Below are positions 1 through 8,277 of a DNA stretch of 53,021 bases, piece by piece. Source of the DNA: Flavobacterium sp. (GTDB taxonomy: Bacteria; Bacteroidota; Bacteroidia; Flavobacteriales; Flavobacteriaceae); NCBI GenBank assembly GCA_020403245.1, contig JADBYA010000007.1:1-53021 (forward strand). The letters run 5' to 3'. A program made the translations under genes and the position numbers. The notes below the pieces were generated by a model that was not told the DNA's origin, ran no database searches, and worked only from the letters and a program-made list of their open reading frames with translations. Numbering within the stretch: position 1 is the first letter of the stretch; every line of letters starts with the position of its first letter.

Positions 1-290
1 CACGCTGTAAGTTTGTTTTATAATCTGAAATTTGTAATTTTCAATTTTTATTCGAGCTTACAGCGTGTGTCCTGCTCATGCAGGGCACACACAGCACATT
101 GGCAATAGGCGGGGTTTCGTCTCCGCTTGACAGTTTTGTGCTAGCCGAAAGTTCAGTTCTCCGAATGAACTTTTGTGCTGAAAAGCCCGCCCATCGCCCA
201 ACTGGCAGACACTTGACAACTTGACCACAACTTTTGACCAAAAAAAGGTTAAAAAACTTAACTTTGACAATAGGAAAATTGAAGTAATTA
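1..290. other. Structured non-coding flank left of the R-M operon
   Basis: I see no credible gene here. The stretch is rich in dyads: CACGCTGTAAG (1-11) is the inverse of CTTACAGCGTG (57-67); GTGTCCTGC pairs with the GCAGGGCAC around 83-91; AAAGTTCA (148-155) pairs with TGAACTTT (166-173). TTTTGTGCT occurs twice, at 134-142 and 171-179. It is less AT-rich than the coding DNA that follows, which suggests a different origin, perhaps a mobile-element edge or a cassette junction. The short frames on the minus strand have no family resemblance. The last 40 bases should contain the promoter of res (TTTGAC near 263), but no clear -7 box is visible. Confidence 0.5.
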
Positions 291-3212
291 ATGACGACAA
301 AAACAGAAACAAAACAGTTTCAATATGAAATACAAAGCTATCAGGAGGACTGCGTAAATAATGTTATCAGTCTTTTTGAAAGTCTTCGCCAAAAAGAAAA
401 TTTTGGAGATGTGCTGACGGCACATCATAAAAAGAACAAATACAATTTTCCAGTCCAAGACAATAAAAACATTGACATAATGATGGAAACCGGAACGGGA
501 AAAACGTTCACGTTTATAAAAACCATTTTTGAGTTGAGCAAAAATTTTGGCTACAAGAAATTTATTGTTCTTATTCCAACTGTTCCAATTCGTGAGGGAA
601 CAAAAACAAACTTAGAAGACACCAAAGATTATTTTAAAAGTTTCTATGCTAACGAAAGAGAAAAGGAAATTGAAACATTCGTTTATGAAAGCGGAAATCT
701 TTCTGCTGTAAAACAATTTATTGGCAATTCGCATTTATCGGTTTTGGTGATGACACCAAGCTCATTTAACAGCAAAGACAATATTCTAAATAGACCTTTA
801 GAACGAGAAATGAACGCACCTGAATTATTTGTAAATAATCAGGAACCGCCAAAATCGTATTTGGAATGTTTGAAACGCTTAAATCCGATTGTGATAATGG
901 ACGAGCCTCACCGTTTTGAAGGCAATGCCTTTAAAACTTATTTTGAGGGTTTTGATAATTTCTATTTGCGTTTTGGTGCAACATTTCCAAAGAAAAAAGA
1001 CAGTTTGCCTTTATCAAACGTGGCGTATGTATTAGATAGCATTTCTTCTTTCCGGCAAAACTTGGTTAAGAAAATTGTGGTTTACACGCAAGATGTAATT
1101 GAAAATACAGATACACTCATTGGGATTGAAAAAGTTGGAACAGTAAATAAAGCCTTTGTAAGCACCTTAACCAATGGAATTATTGCAAGACGTGAATTAG
1201 GCGTTGGGGCAGTCTTTAACGGTAAAAGCATAAAGAAAATAAACAAAGACACTATTGTTTTAGCGGACGAAACCATTGAAAAAGTTGATTATTCTTTGTC
1301 GGACGAATCATTGCGGGCAATGATTAAAGAAACAATCAAAATACATTTTGAGAAAGAACAAACATTGTTTGAGCAAGGCGTTAAGGCAATCACTTTGTTT
1401 TTTATGGAAGCCGACACCAGTTTGTTTCGTGGCGAAAATCCCAAAGTAAAAAACATATTTGAAGAAGAATACAAAAAGCAATATACCGAAATTGCAAGTA
1501 AACTTGACCAAACAAGCGATTACTACAAATTCTTGCAAAACGATTTTGACAGCAACAACACTTTACAGGTTCACAAGGGATATTTCTCAGGCGACAAAGG
1601 CAACGCTGACGAAAAAGTAAAAGCTGGAGTTGATGAAATACTGAAAGACAAAAAGAAATTACTTTCGTTTGAAAGTCCTTCACGTTTCATTTTTTCAATT
1701 TGGGCGTTGCAAGAGGGTTGGGACAACCCTAATGTTTTTACCATTTGTAAACTTTCCAATCAAGGAAGCGAAATTTCCAAAATGCAACAAATTGGGCGTG
1801 GTTTACGCATTTGCGTAAATCAAAATTTGCAACGATACACATTGAAAAACCTAAATGACGACCAAGAAGAATTTTGGAAAATTAACAACCTTGACGTGGT
1901 TGTTTCAAGCAAAGAACAAGGTTTTGTTGAAGCAATTCAAAATGAAATTTTAAGTAACTCTTTCCTAATTTCTGAAACATTTACAGAACAAGAACTGATT
2001 AAAACACTTAAAGAAAAATCGGGCTTTGATGATGATATACTAGTTATGTTGGTTGATGATGTATTGAAGGATAAGAAAATGATTATTCGCAAGGCAATAG
2101 TTGACGGACAAAAGATATATGAGAAATCCCCTGATTTCTCTGCTATTTTGAATGAACAAAATTTACCAGAAGAACAAGTAAAAGCAATTGAAAGTTTGTT
2201 CGCAACCGATACAAGCAAATATATTCAAGATGCAAAAAAAGTAAAACCTAAAAAGAAGGTTTTCATAAAGGCAACACACCTAGAAGAGTTTCAATATCTT
2301 TGGAACGCTATCAACAAAAATGCTTTTTATGTTTTGGAAACTTTAAGCGAAGAACAAGAAAGCCAATTGATACAAAACATTAAAACGCAAATTGAAGCCG
2401 TAAACATTGAGGAGATTTTGTTGCAGACCATTCGTGCAGAACTAAACGTGAACAAGATTGGCGAACAAGGAGCAATTACTGAAAAACTAACCGACACAGT
2501 TTCATACAAAAGCAAAGTTGATTATTTGGAGTTGGTTCGCACTTTGTCCAACAACACCAAAACGCCTATTTCATTTGTTATTAAGGTTTTTAATGCTTTG
2601 GGTGATGATTTCAAAACTAAAATGCTTTGCAACAATCCCGAACAGGCACAAAGGGAAATTTCCGAAATAATCAACAAGAACTTAGTTGCGATGCTCAAAG
2701 CAAACATTAAGTATGACGGAATTAATGGAACAGGTTTGCCAAATGTATTTAAAACTGAAAATGGAAAAACCTATTTAGACAAAGGAAGCGTTGGCAAATT
2801 TCAAAAAGAAATTGCAGGTGATTTTTCTTTGAAAACAAAATGGGTATTTGAAGAAGTGATTGAATACGACAGCGATTTTGAATTGGAAATTGTGGAACAA
2901 GACCACGACATTGACAGCATTGAAATATTCGGTAAACTTCCTCGCTTGAAAATTAAAACACCTTTGGGCGATTACAACCCCGACTTTTGCTATGCTATCA
3001 AAAGCACAGAAGGCAACAAGGTATTCCTTGTAGTGGAAGCCAAAGGATATAAATCGTCAACAGCAATACCCTTAGATGAAAAAGGAAAAATTGACTTTGC
3101 CAAAAAGTATTTTGAGGCATTGGGCGAGCATTACAAAGACGAGAACATTAAAATTTCATTTAAAGAACGTATCAATAAAACGCAATTAGCGGCATTGATA
3201 AACAACTCATAA
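291..3212 (+). CDS. res: Type III restriction enzyme, Res (helicase-nuclease) subunit
   Basis: Restriction subunit of a type III restriction-modification system. It translocates or diffuses on DNA using ATP and cuts beside unmethylated sites in complex with Mod. At 973 residues it matches the family length. Seen: Walker A METGTGKT (66-72), the DEPH helicase box (204-207) that is characteristic of Res rather than DEAD/DEAH enzymes, an RGLRI-type motif VI (IGRGLRI, about 502-508), and a C-terminal PD-ExK nuclease site with PD at 897-898 and ExK at 916-918. All catalytic residues are present, so the enzyme looks intact. It is followed after 3 bases by mod. The order res-mod is the reverse of the classical P1/P15 mod-res order. 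ATG at 291 gives the full N-terminal domain. Confidence 0.93.
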   Translation: MTTKTETKQFQYEIQSYQEDCVNNVISLFESLRQKENFGDVLTAHHKKNKYNFPVQDNKNIDIMMETGTGKTFTFIKTIFELSKNFGYKKFIVLIPTVPIREGTKTNLEDTKDYFKSFYANEREKEIETFVYESGNLSAVKQFIGNSHLSVLVMTPSSFNSKDNILNRPLEREMNAPELFVNNQEPPKSYLECLKRLNPIVIMDEPHRFEGNAFKTYFEGFDNFYLRFGATFPKKKDSLPLSNVAYVLDSISSFRQNLVKKIVVYTQDVIENTDTLIGIEKVGTVNKAFVSTLTNGIIARRELGVGAVFNGKSIKKINKDTIVLADETIEKVDYSLSDESLRAMIKETIKIHFEKEQTLFEQGVKAITLFFMEADTSLFRGENPKVKNIFEEEYKKQYTEIASKLDQTSDYYKFLQNDFDSNNTLQVHKGYFSGDKGNADEKVKAGVDEILKDKKKLLSFESPSRFIFSIWALQEGWDNPNVFTICKLSNQGSEISKMQQIGRGLRICVNQNLQRYTLKNLNDDQEEFWKINNLDVVVSSKEQGFVEAIQNEILSNSFLISETFTEQELIKTLKEKSGFDDDILVMLVDDVLKDKKMIIRKAIVDGQKIYEKSPDFSAILNEQNLPEEQVKAIESLFATDTSKYIQDAKKVKPKKKVFIKATHLEEFQYLWNAINKNAFYVLETLSEEQESQLIQNIKTQIEAVNIEEILLQTIRAELNVNKIGEQGAITEKLTDTVSYKSKVDYLELVRTLSNNTKTPISFVIKVFNALGDDFKTKMLCNNPEQAQREISEIINKNLVAMLKANIKYDGINGTGLPNVFKTENGKTYLDKGSVGKFQKEIAGDFSLKTKWVFEEVIEYDSDFELEIVEQDHDIDSIEIFGKLPRLKIKTPLGDYNPDFCYAIKSTEGNKVFLVVEAKGYKSSTAIPLDEKGKIDFAKKYFEALGEHYKDENIKISFKERINKTQLAALINNS

Positions 3213-3215
3213 ATA

Positions 3216-5093
3216 ATGGCAAAAGAAGAATTTTTAAACGCAGGATATACGGTTATTGGAACAGAAAACAACGAAAACAAATTGTTGAGTTTTCTCAAAG
3301 AGAATTACCCTAATGTAATACGTGACACCGAAATAAACATTGAAGAACTAAAAGCCGTTTTGGGTTTTTCCATTGACGAAAAAGTAAACGGCTACGGTTT
3401 AAATTTTGTGGGTAGAAACTTTGCTAGAGCCAAATATGCTCAAAAGACAGAAAAGGAATTACGCCTAAATAACACGTTGAGCAAGAATGTTGACACAACA
3501 GAAAATTTGGTTTTAAAAGGCGACAATTTGGATAGTTTGAAAATTTTGAAAAGTCATTATAGCGGAAAAATAAAGTGTATATACATAGACCCACCATATA
3601 ACACAACAGGAGATGAATTTATATATCCCGACAAGTTTGATAAGGAAGAAGCAGAAGTTTTGGGCTTAGCAAATTTGAGCGAAAGTGATTTTGCACGAAT
3701 GGATTTTAGCTTTAAAACAAAGAAAAGTCATAACGGTTGGCTAGCATTTATGTATCCACGTCTTTTGTTGGCAAGAGATTTACTGAGCAAAGAAGGTGTT
3801 ATTTTTATTAGCATTGACGACAATGAACAAGCTAATTTGAAAATGCTATGTGATGATGTTTTTGGGGATGAAAATTTTATAGGCATATTCCCTTGGAGGA
3901 AAAGAACAGCAAAGTCGGATGTGCCATTTGGAGTTTCTCAAGATTATGAATGGATTTTATCTTACAATAAATCTAATTTTAATGCAGGATTAGATATTGA
4001 AAGAAAGTATCATCAAACTGATGATTACAAGAATGATAGATGGCGACTTTCAGATTTAACTACACAAAAGTTAGAGCAAGACCGTCCTAACTCAGCATTT
4101 GACTTAGTTGACCCAAAAACAGGGAAAATATATAAGTATAATCCAAAAAGACTCTGGGGCATAACAAAAGATACTTTTCCTGAGTATTATAAAAAAGGGA
4201 AAATTGTATTTCCTGATGATTATTCTTTTCTTAATATAACAATCCCTGCATATAGAGTTTTCGAAAGTGAGGATAAAGCAAAAGCTTTAAAAAAATATAA
4301 CTCTGAAAGTGCAAAAAAATCGGCATCAACTTATTTCCCAAAAGAAGTTGGGATGAGCGAAGATGGAAACAAAGAAGTTTTTGAAATATTCCAACAAAAA
4401 ATATTTTCATTTCCCAAGCCAGTCAGTTTGCTTAAACATATTCTGAGCCTTATTAACGATTCTGAATGTATTATTCTTGATTTCTTTGCAGGTTCAGGAA
4501 CTACAGGACACGCAGTAATGCAACTAAATGCAGAAGATGGTGGCAGCCGCAAATTTATATTGTGCCAAATAGACGAGCCTATCAAAGAAGACAAACCAGC
4601 CTATCAATTTTGTATTGACAATAACCTAACGCCAGTTATTTCAAGCATAACAATTGAACGGATTAAAAGAGCAGGTGAAAAAATAGCTAAAGACATAGAA
4701 GCAGAAAATGCCAAAATTCCAATGTTGCCCGATGAACACAAGCAGGTTCCCGATATTGGCTTTAAGGTTTTTGACAGTGTAGAAGCCCCAAAACTGAAAG
4801 TGGATGAAAAAGGACAAATTTTAATTACTGAAAATGAAACCGATGCTTTAAGTCGTATTTACAATATGATTTTTACCGTTGGTTTAGACGAACCAACACA
4901 AGTTCCCGAAGAAGTGGTAAAAGATTGCATTTACAAAATCGGCAACCATTACTACATAACCAACAGCCAGAAAATAAATAGTGACGACTATTCAAACGCC
5001 ATTAAAAACGGCAAGGTGTTTATTGACGGTTGGACAGCGAGTTTGAATGGAACATTGCAGAACTATAAAGAAGACGTGAAAATTGTGTTTTAA
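3216..5093 (+). CDS. mod: Type III DNA methyltransferase, Mod subunit (N6-adenine, beta class)
   Basis: Modification and specificity subunit: it methylates adenine in an asymmetric site and guides Res. Seen: catalytic motif IV DPPY (125-128), then a variable region of about 200 residues that would be the target recognition domain, then the SAM-binding motif FAGSGTTG (424-431). Catalytic motif before SAM motif is the beta-class order expected of Mod. The 625-residue length is normal. The start ATG lies 3 bases after the res stop, so translation is probably coupled. Target specificity cannot be read from sequence. No homopolymer or short tandem repeat long enough to suggest phase variation is visible; the longest runs are A7 around 4313. 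Confidence 0.93.
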   Translation: MAKEEFLNAGYTVIGTENNENKLLSFLKENYPNVIRDTEINIEELKAVLGFSIDEKVNGYGLNFVGRNFARAKYAQKTEKELRLNNTLSKNVDTTENLVLKGDNLDSLKILKSHYSGKIKCIYIDPPYNTTGDEFIYPDKFDKEEAEVLGLANLSESDFARMDFSFKTKKSHNGWLAFMYPRLLLARDLLSKEGVIFISIDDNEQANLKMLCDDVFGDENFIGIFPWRKRTAKSDVPFGVSQDYEWILSYNKSNFNAGLDIERKYHQTDDYKNDRWRLSDLTTQKLEQDRPNSAFDLVDPKTGKIYKYNPKRLWGITKDTFPEYYKKGKIVFPDDYSFLNITIPAYRVFESEDKAKALKKYNSESAKKSASTYFPKEVGMSEDGNKEVFEIFQQKIFSFPKPVSLLKHILSLINDSECIILDFFAGSGTTGHAVMQLNAEDGGSRKFILCQIDEPIKEDKPAYQFCIDNNLTPVISSITIERIKRAGEKIAKDIEAENAKIPMLPDEHKQVPDIGFKVFDSVEAPKLKVDEKGQILITENETDALSRIYNMIFTVGLDEPTQVPEEVVKDCIYKIGNHYYITNSQKINSDDYSNAIKNGKVFIDGWTASLNGTLQNYKEDVKIVF

Positions 5094-5197
5094 ATAATGA
5101 CAACGGACACGACAATCCTCCCCGCTGACGCGCGAATCCTTTCGCGTGTTAAATGTTATAAAGTACCAACGTGACGCTTGCACCAGCATAGGAAATG

Positions 5198-5232
5198 GCG
5201 AAAAATGTGCAAAATTCACATTTTTCTTTCGC
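5198..5232 (+). terminator. Hairpin after mod, in a non-coding block (5094-5373)
   Basis: GCGAAAAATGTG (5198-5209) pairs with CACATTTTT (5217-5225) plus CGC at 5230-5232, with an AT-rich loop. It lies about 100 bases after the mod stop and could end the R-M transcript. The rest of 5094-5373 contains no gene. It is relatively GC-rich, with a smaller hairpin around ACGCG/CGCGT (about 5129-5150), and ends in CGTTAGGC (5330-5337) just before the next gene. Confidence 0.45.
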
Positions 5233-5373
5233 AAGAATTTTTATCTTTAACGGACCCGAGGCCACAGGCCGAACGGATGAAATAAAATAAACGTTTACGA
5301 GGTTCGCAACAGTCGTGTAGCCGCGGGAACGTTAGGCAGAAATGGCATAGAAAAATCATCTTAACAACAAAAT

Positions 5374-5781
5374 ATGAAACGTAACTTACTTCTAATACTT
5401 GTAATTTTTTGCACGACAAAAATGTTTTGCCAGAACGATACAATACCAAAACCTAAAAAAATTGAACCAAAACCGAAAACTGAATATGTTTCAATAATAA
5501 ATTTAATAGCAAATCCCGAAAAATATTATGGAAAGCGTGTCAGTGTAACTGGTTACATGATTACTGAATTTGAAGGAACTGCAATTTATTTAAGTCGTGA
5601 AGATTATGATAATAGAATTTATAAAAACTCTATTTTTCTTTTAATTGGAAAGGGTAACGATTACCAATATTATAATAAAGAGTATGTAAATTTAGATGGA
5701 ACTTTTATGGAAGGGAATGGACATATGGGCTTATACAGTGGAATGCTGAAAGAAATTAGTTATGTAACTAAACAAAAATAG
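5374..5781 (+). CDS. Small secreted OB-fold-like protein of unknown function
   Basis: 135 residues. Residues 1-19 form a signal peptide (two basic residues, a hydrophobic run, then FCQ before the mature NDTIPKPK), so the product is periplasmic or exported. A Pro/Lys-rich linker follows, then a domain of about 90 residues beginning YVSIINLIANPEKYYGKRVSVTGY. Its layout (residue-spaced strands, KxVxVxG opening, closing GxxSGxLKEI) resembles small bacterial OB-fold domains. I do not recognise a named family. The gene stands alone between the R-M block and a repeat-rich region, so it is plausibly accessory DNA. Function is unknown. Confidence 0.6.
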   Translation: MKRNLLLILVIFCTTKMFCQNDTIPKPKKIEPKPKTEYVSIINLIANPEKYYGKRVSVTGYMITEFEGTAIYLSREDYDNRIYKNSIFLLIGKGNDYQYYNKEYVNLDGTFMEGNGHMGLYSGMLKEISYVTKQK

Positions 5782-5824
5782 GAATGCATATCTGCTAAAG
5801 GTAACCGTTGCAAAACCTCTCTTA

Positions 5825-5929
5825 AAAACTATCCCGAAGTTTCGGGATCAAAATAAACATAAAAAGCAAGCTCGTTTAAGGTCGTTTAGCAAAGGTTGTT
5901 TTTAAATCCCGAAACTTCGGGATAGTTTT
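5825..5929. repeat. 24-bp inverted repeat pair built on ATCCCGAA palindromes
   Basis: 5825-5848 and 5906-5929 are exact reverse complements of each other over 24 bases. Each copy is itself a near-perfect palindrome, ATCCCGAA-GT/AC-TTCGGGAT. The pair could fold either as two hairpins or as one long stem around a 57-base loop. Such short palindromes are typical dispersed intergenic repeats in flavobacterial genomes. Confidence 0.85.
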
Positions 5930-6085
5930 ATCAGCAGACGGAAAACAAAAAACACAACTTACAGACAGCAAATTATTTGTGAGTACTTGGATAGTTAATA
6001 AAGAAACAGAAACAATTATAATAACTGGGCATTACGACACAAATAATAACGGAAAGCACGATAAGACAGACATTTTTTTTACACC
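5922..6085 (+). pseudogene. Gene fragment (C-terminal-like piece of a hypothetical protein)
   Basis: One open frame reads IVLSADGKQKTQLTDSKLF, continuing through TWIVNKETETIIITGHYD to TNNNGKHDKTD. It looks like real protein, with a calcium-loop-like D-x-N-x-N-G-x-x-D stretch. The upstream in-frame sequence is the ATCCCGAA palindrome, and the downstream reading runs into the 33-bp palindrome at 6081. A GTG at 5979 could start a 68-residue protein, but the homologous-looking part begins before it. I therefore read it as a remnant cut at both ends by repeats. Family unknown; a short real gene from 5979 to 6185 is the alternative. Confidence 0.4.
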
Positions 6086-6113
6086 TGACAGGTTTTTAAA
6101 ACCTGTCAGGTGT
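6081..6113. repeat. 33-bp perfect palindrome, ACACCTGACAGG family
   Basis: ACACCTGACAGGTTTT, one central T, then the exact reverse complement. A sister copy lies at 19812-19854. Both share the core ACACCTGnYAGGTTTT. It could act as a bidirectional terminator or as a non-autonomous repeat of the REP/MITE kind. Confidence 0.85.
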
Positions 6114-6155
6114 GGAAACAAACCTGCTACACAAAATCTCCCGACTTTGAACTAT

Positions 6156-6183
6156 AAAAAAACCTGTTCCGTTAAGAACAGGT
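6156..6183 (-). terminator. Rho-independent terminator reading leftward, with no obvious gene
   Basis: On the minus strand ACCTGTTC, loop TTAACG, GAACAGGT is followed by a T-run (A-run 6156-6161 on the plus strand). No minus-strand gene lies to its right for several kilobases, so it is either orphaned or belongs to an unrecognised short transcript. Confidence 0.5.
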
Positions 6184-6484
6184 AGTCTTCAGTTTGAATT
6201 ATTAATTATCTGACAGGATATTTATCATTAAAGAACTTCTTCCCTTTTATATCAAGTAGTTATTCTTGTTTTTTCAGATTATTAAAGCTAAATTACTGCA
6301 ATTGATATGCTTAAAAAAACTTAATCGTTAAACTACTGTAAAACTCGATAGAGTTACATTTCTTTCTTTTTTGATGCATTTCGTCGATACTTTATTATGA
6401 CATTTCATTTCAAAAATTCACTATGCGTAGAGTTATTATTTAAAATAAATTGAATTTATAGTGTTAGGGTCATGATTAATATTT
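6184..6484. other. AT-rich intergenic stretch without a recognisable gene
   Basis: About 300 bases, strongly AT-rich. I find no coding frame, tRNA or strong hairpin. It probably carries the upstream regulatory region of the PRiA4b-like gene, or unrecognised remnant DNA. Confidence 0.5.
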
Positions 6485-6492
6485 TACCTTTG
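6485..6492 (+). promoter_or_regulatory. Promoter -7 box TACCTTTG
   Basis: It matches the Bacteroidota consensus TAnnTTTG and lies 22 bases before the ATG at 6515. No good TTG was found at the usual spacing. Confidence 0.5.
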
Positions 6493-6514
6493 TTTGCTTA
6501 CAAAAAATACGATT

Positions 6515-7051
6515 ATGATTTATAAATTTAGAGCAATTCTAGACGCTGAAGAAGATGTTTTTAGAGATATTGCGATACAACAAGATGATACTTTAGAAGA
6601 TTTGCATAATGCTATTGTCAATGCTTTTGGGTTTGACGGATTAGAAGTTGCTTCGTTTTATACCTGTGATGATACCTGGAATCAGGAAGATGAAATCCCG
6701 ATGTTTGATATTGGAGATACTCCAGGTGAGCAAAAAACGATGGCAGACTATCAATTGAAACATATACTTGATGAAGAGCAAACCAAAATAATTTATGTAT
6801 ACGATTTTATCAATATGTGGACATTCTTGGTAGAACTTGCCTCTGTGGAAGAAGCTCAGGTAGGAGAAACCTATCCAAGCTTGCTATTCTCTCATGGCGA
6901 ATTACCTGCTATTGCCCCCGAAAAGGAGTTTGAAGCCGAAGGAGAAGATTTTTATTCAGAGTTTGAAGATGACCTAGATGAAGATGATCTAGATTCTTTT
7001 GGTGGAGAAGACAACTTTGAGGATTTTGGGTTTGAAGAGAATTGGAATTAG
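6515..7051 (+). CDS. Plasmid pRiA4b ORF-3-like family protein
   Basis: 178 residues from ATG 6515. An upstream in-frame TTG at 6494 is rejected because it lies close to the -7 box and the family begins with the MIYKFRAILD strand. The body has family features: an N-terminal beta strand (YKFRAILD), the helix LEDLHNAIVNAFGFDG, then SFYTCDDTW, and a core strand YVYDFINMWTFLVEL. The last 45 residues are an extremely acidic tail of Asp/Glu/Phe. The family (pRiA4b ORF-3/IS1096 TnpR-like) is widespread and has no agreed biochemical role; the link to transposons is historical. It precedes a nucleoid-associated protein on the same strand. Confidence 0.85.
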   Translation: MIYKFRAILDAEEDVFRDIAIQQDDTLEDLHNAIVNAFGFDGLEVASFYTCDDTWNQEDEIPMFDIGDTPGEQKTMADYQLKHILDEEQTKIIYVYDFINMWTFLVELASVEEAQVGETYPSLLFSHGELPAIAPEKEFEAEGEDFYSEFEDDLDEDDLDSFGGEDNFEDFGFEENWN

Positions 7052-7057
7052 AAACAA

Positions 7058-7128
7058 AGATAATAGAGAAAAGAAAATAGAGAATAGATTTTAAAAGTCT
7101 TTATTCTATATTCTTTTTTCTATTCTCT
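7058..7128. repeat. Long imperfect inverted repeat between two genes
   Basis: Arms 7058-7088 and 7098-7128 match at 25 of 31 positions; they are purine-rich against pyrimidine-rich. No T-run follows, so it is not a classical terminator. It fills nearly all of the space between the PRiA4b-like gene and the nucleoid protein gene and could attenuate read-through or stabilise mRNA. Confidence 0.6.
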
Positions 7129-7141
7129 TAAATACAAAAAA

Positions 7142-8200
7142 ATGATAAATTTATATAATGCCCACATAGATTCCTTATCCATTCACCGAGTGGGAAACAA
7201 AAGTCGTAACGAAGCGATATTTCTTTCGGAGCAACCTTATAATTTGAATGATGAAATAGTTCCGCTATTAAAGGAATATTTCTTCAAACCTTTCCGCGAT
7301 AAAGAAGAAAACTATTTCCAGTTTGCTCACGAAGTAGATATAGAGTACAACGATATGTTCAACTTGGTAACCGAGATTTTCACTAATCCAAGTGATACGC
7401 ATGAAGTGTCAAAAAAGATAACCAAACACCTTTTTGAACAATCCAATCACCCACACATCAAGAATGGAGAAGTATATGTTGCGCATATCACCAATCTGAA
7501 TATTGACAATACTATAGTGGATGCCGTAGGAGTTTTCAAAAGTGAAATACAAACTGATTTTATGCAGTTTGAAGAAAAAGGCACAACACTCGAAATGATA
7601 TTGCAACAAGGAATAAATTTGAACAAACTGGACAAAGGATGTTTAATATTCAACCACAAAAAAGAAGAAGGTTATAAGATTTTAACTGTTGATAGCAACC
7701 GTTATGATGCGAGATATTGGTTAGAACATTTCCTTTCGGTAGATGCTTTTCAGGACGAAAATTTTTATACCAAAAAGTATTTGAAATTCTGTCAAAACTT
7801 TGCCAAAGATGTAGTTTTTCCTGCCGAAGACAAGAAAGAAGAAGTAATGTTTATGAACCGTTCGGTGAATTATTTTGCCAAAAACGACCAGTTTGAAGAA
7901 AGTAATTTCTTGAATGAAGTGCTGGATAATCCTGATTTAATTCCGGAGTTTAAAAATTATAAAGTAGACAAAGGCGAAAAATACAGCATCGAAGATGTTA
8001 CGACTTTCCCAATAGCAAACGGAGCTGTTTCTGATGCTAGAAGAAGTATTAAAAATGTGATAAATTTAGACACCAATATTCAAATTAAATTAGATTTCAT
8101 CAACCCAGAAAGTGCTGAGAAATATGTTGAAAAAGGTTGGGACGAAGAAAAGCAAATGTATTACTACTTAGTTTATTTCAATAAAGAACAGAAGAGTTAA
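7142..8200 (+). CDS. Nucleoid-associated protein, NdpA/YejK family
   Basis: 352 residues, the normal length for the 37-kDa nucleoid-associated family (PF04245), whose E. coli member YejK binds the nucleoid. Recognised from the N-terminal layout MINLYNAHIDSLSIHRVGNK, then SEQPYNLNDEIVPLLKEYFFKPF, and the C-terminal DARRSIKNVINLDTNIQIKL region. A cytoplasmic role in chromosome organisation is inferred from the family; its precise function is not known. A strong terminator follows, so the gene ends its transcription unit. Confidence 0.85.
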   Translation: MINLYNAHIDSLSIHRVGNKSRNEAIFLSEQPYNLNDEIVPLLKEYFFKPFRDKEENYFQFAHEVDIEYNDMFNLVTEIFTNPSDTHEVSKKITKHLFEQSNHPHIKNGEVYVAHITNLNIDNTIVDAVGVFKSEIQTDFMQFEEKGTTLEMILQQGINLNKLDKGCLIFNHKKEEGYKILTVDSNRYDARYWLEHFLSVDAFQDENFYTKKYLKFCQNFAKDVVFPAEDKKEEVMFMNRSVNYFAKNDQFEESNFLNEVLDNPDLIPEFKNYKVDKGEKYSIEDVTTFPIANGAVSDARRSIKNVINLDTNIQIKLDFINPESAEKYVEKGWDEEKQMYYYLVYFNKEQKS

Positions 8201-8236
8201 TGCTTAGTGTTCAGAAAAAAGTGTTCAGAATCTAAC

Positions 8237-8270
8237 CCTCAATTGGTAAAACGGTTGAGGATTTTTTTTT
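8237..8270 (+). terminator. Rho-independent terminator after the nucleoid-protein gene
   Basis: CCTCAA (8237-8242) pairs with TTGAGG (8255-8260), extended by two G-U pairs, and is followed by an uninterrupted T-run to 8270. Confidence 0.85.
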
Positions 8271-8277
8271 ATAGAAT

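Noticed and set aside
41..312. Two short minus-strand frames (66 and 78 codons) at the left edge
   Set aside because: They overlap each other and a hairpin-rich block, have no promoter and no protein-like composition.
4270..4330. Phase-variable poly-A tracts in mod
   Set aside because: Runs are only seven A, common in AT-rich genomes, and the frame is intact.
5267..5337. Integron attC-like site: GCCGAACG and CGTTAGGC 55 bases apart
   Set aside because: Only the outer boxes match (7 of 8); the inner boxes do not pair, and no integrase or other cassette site is visible.
6494..6514. Upstream TTG start of the PRiA4b-like gene
   Set aside because: It lies 2 bases after the -7 box, and the family begins at the ATG 6515.
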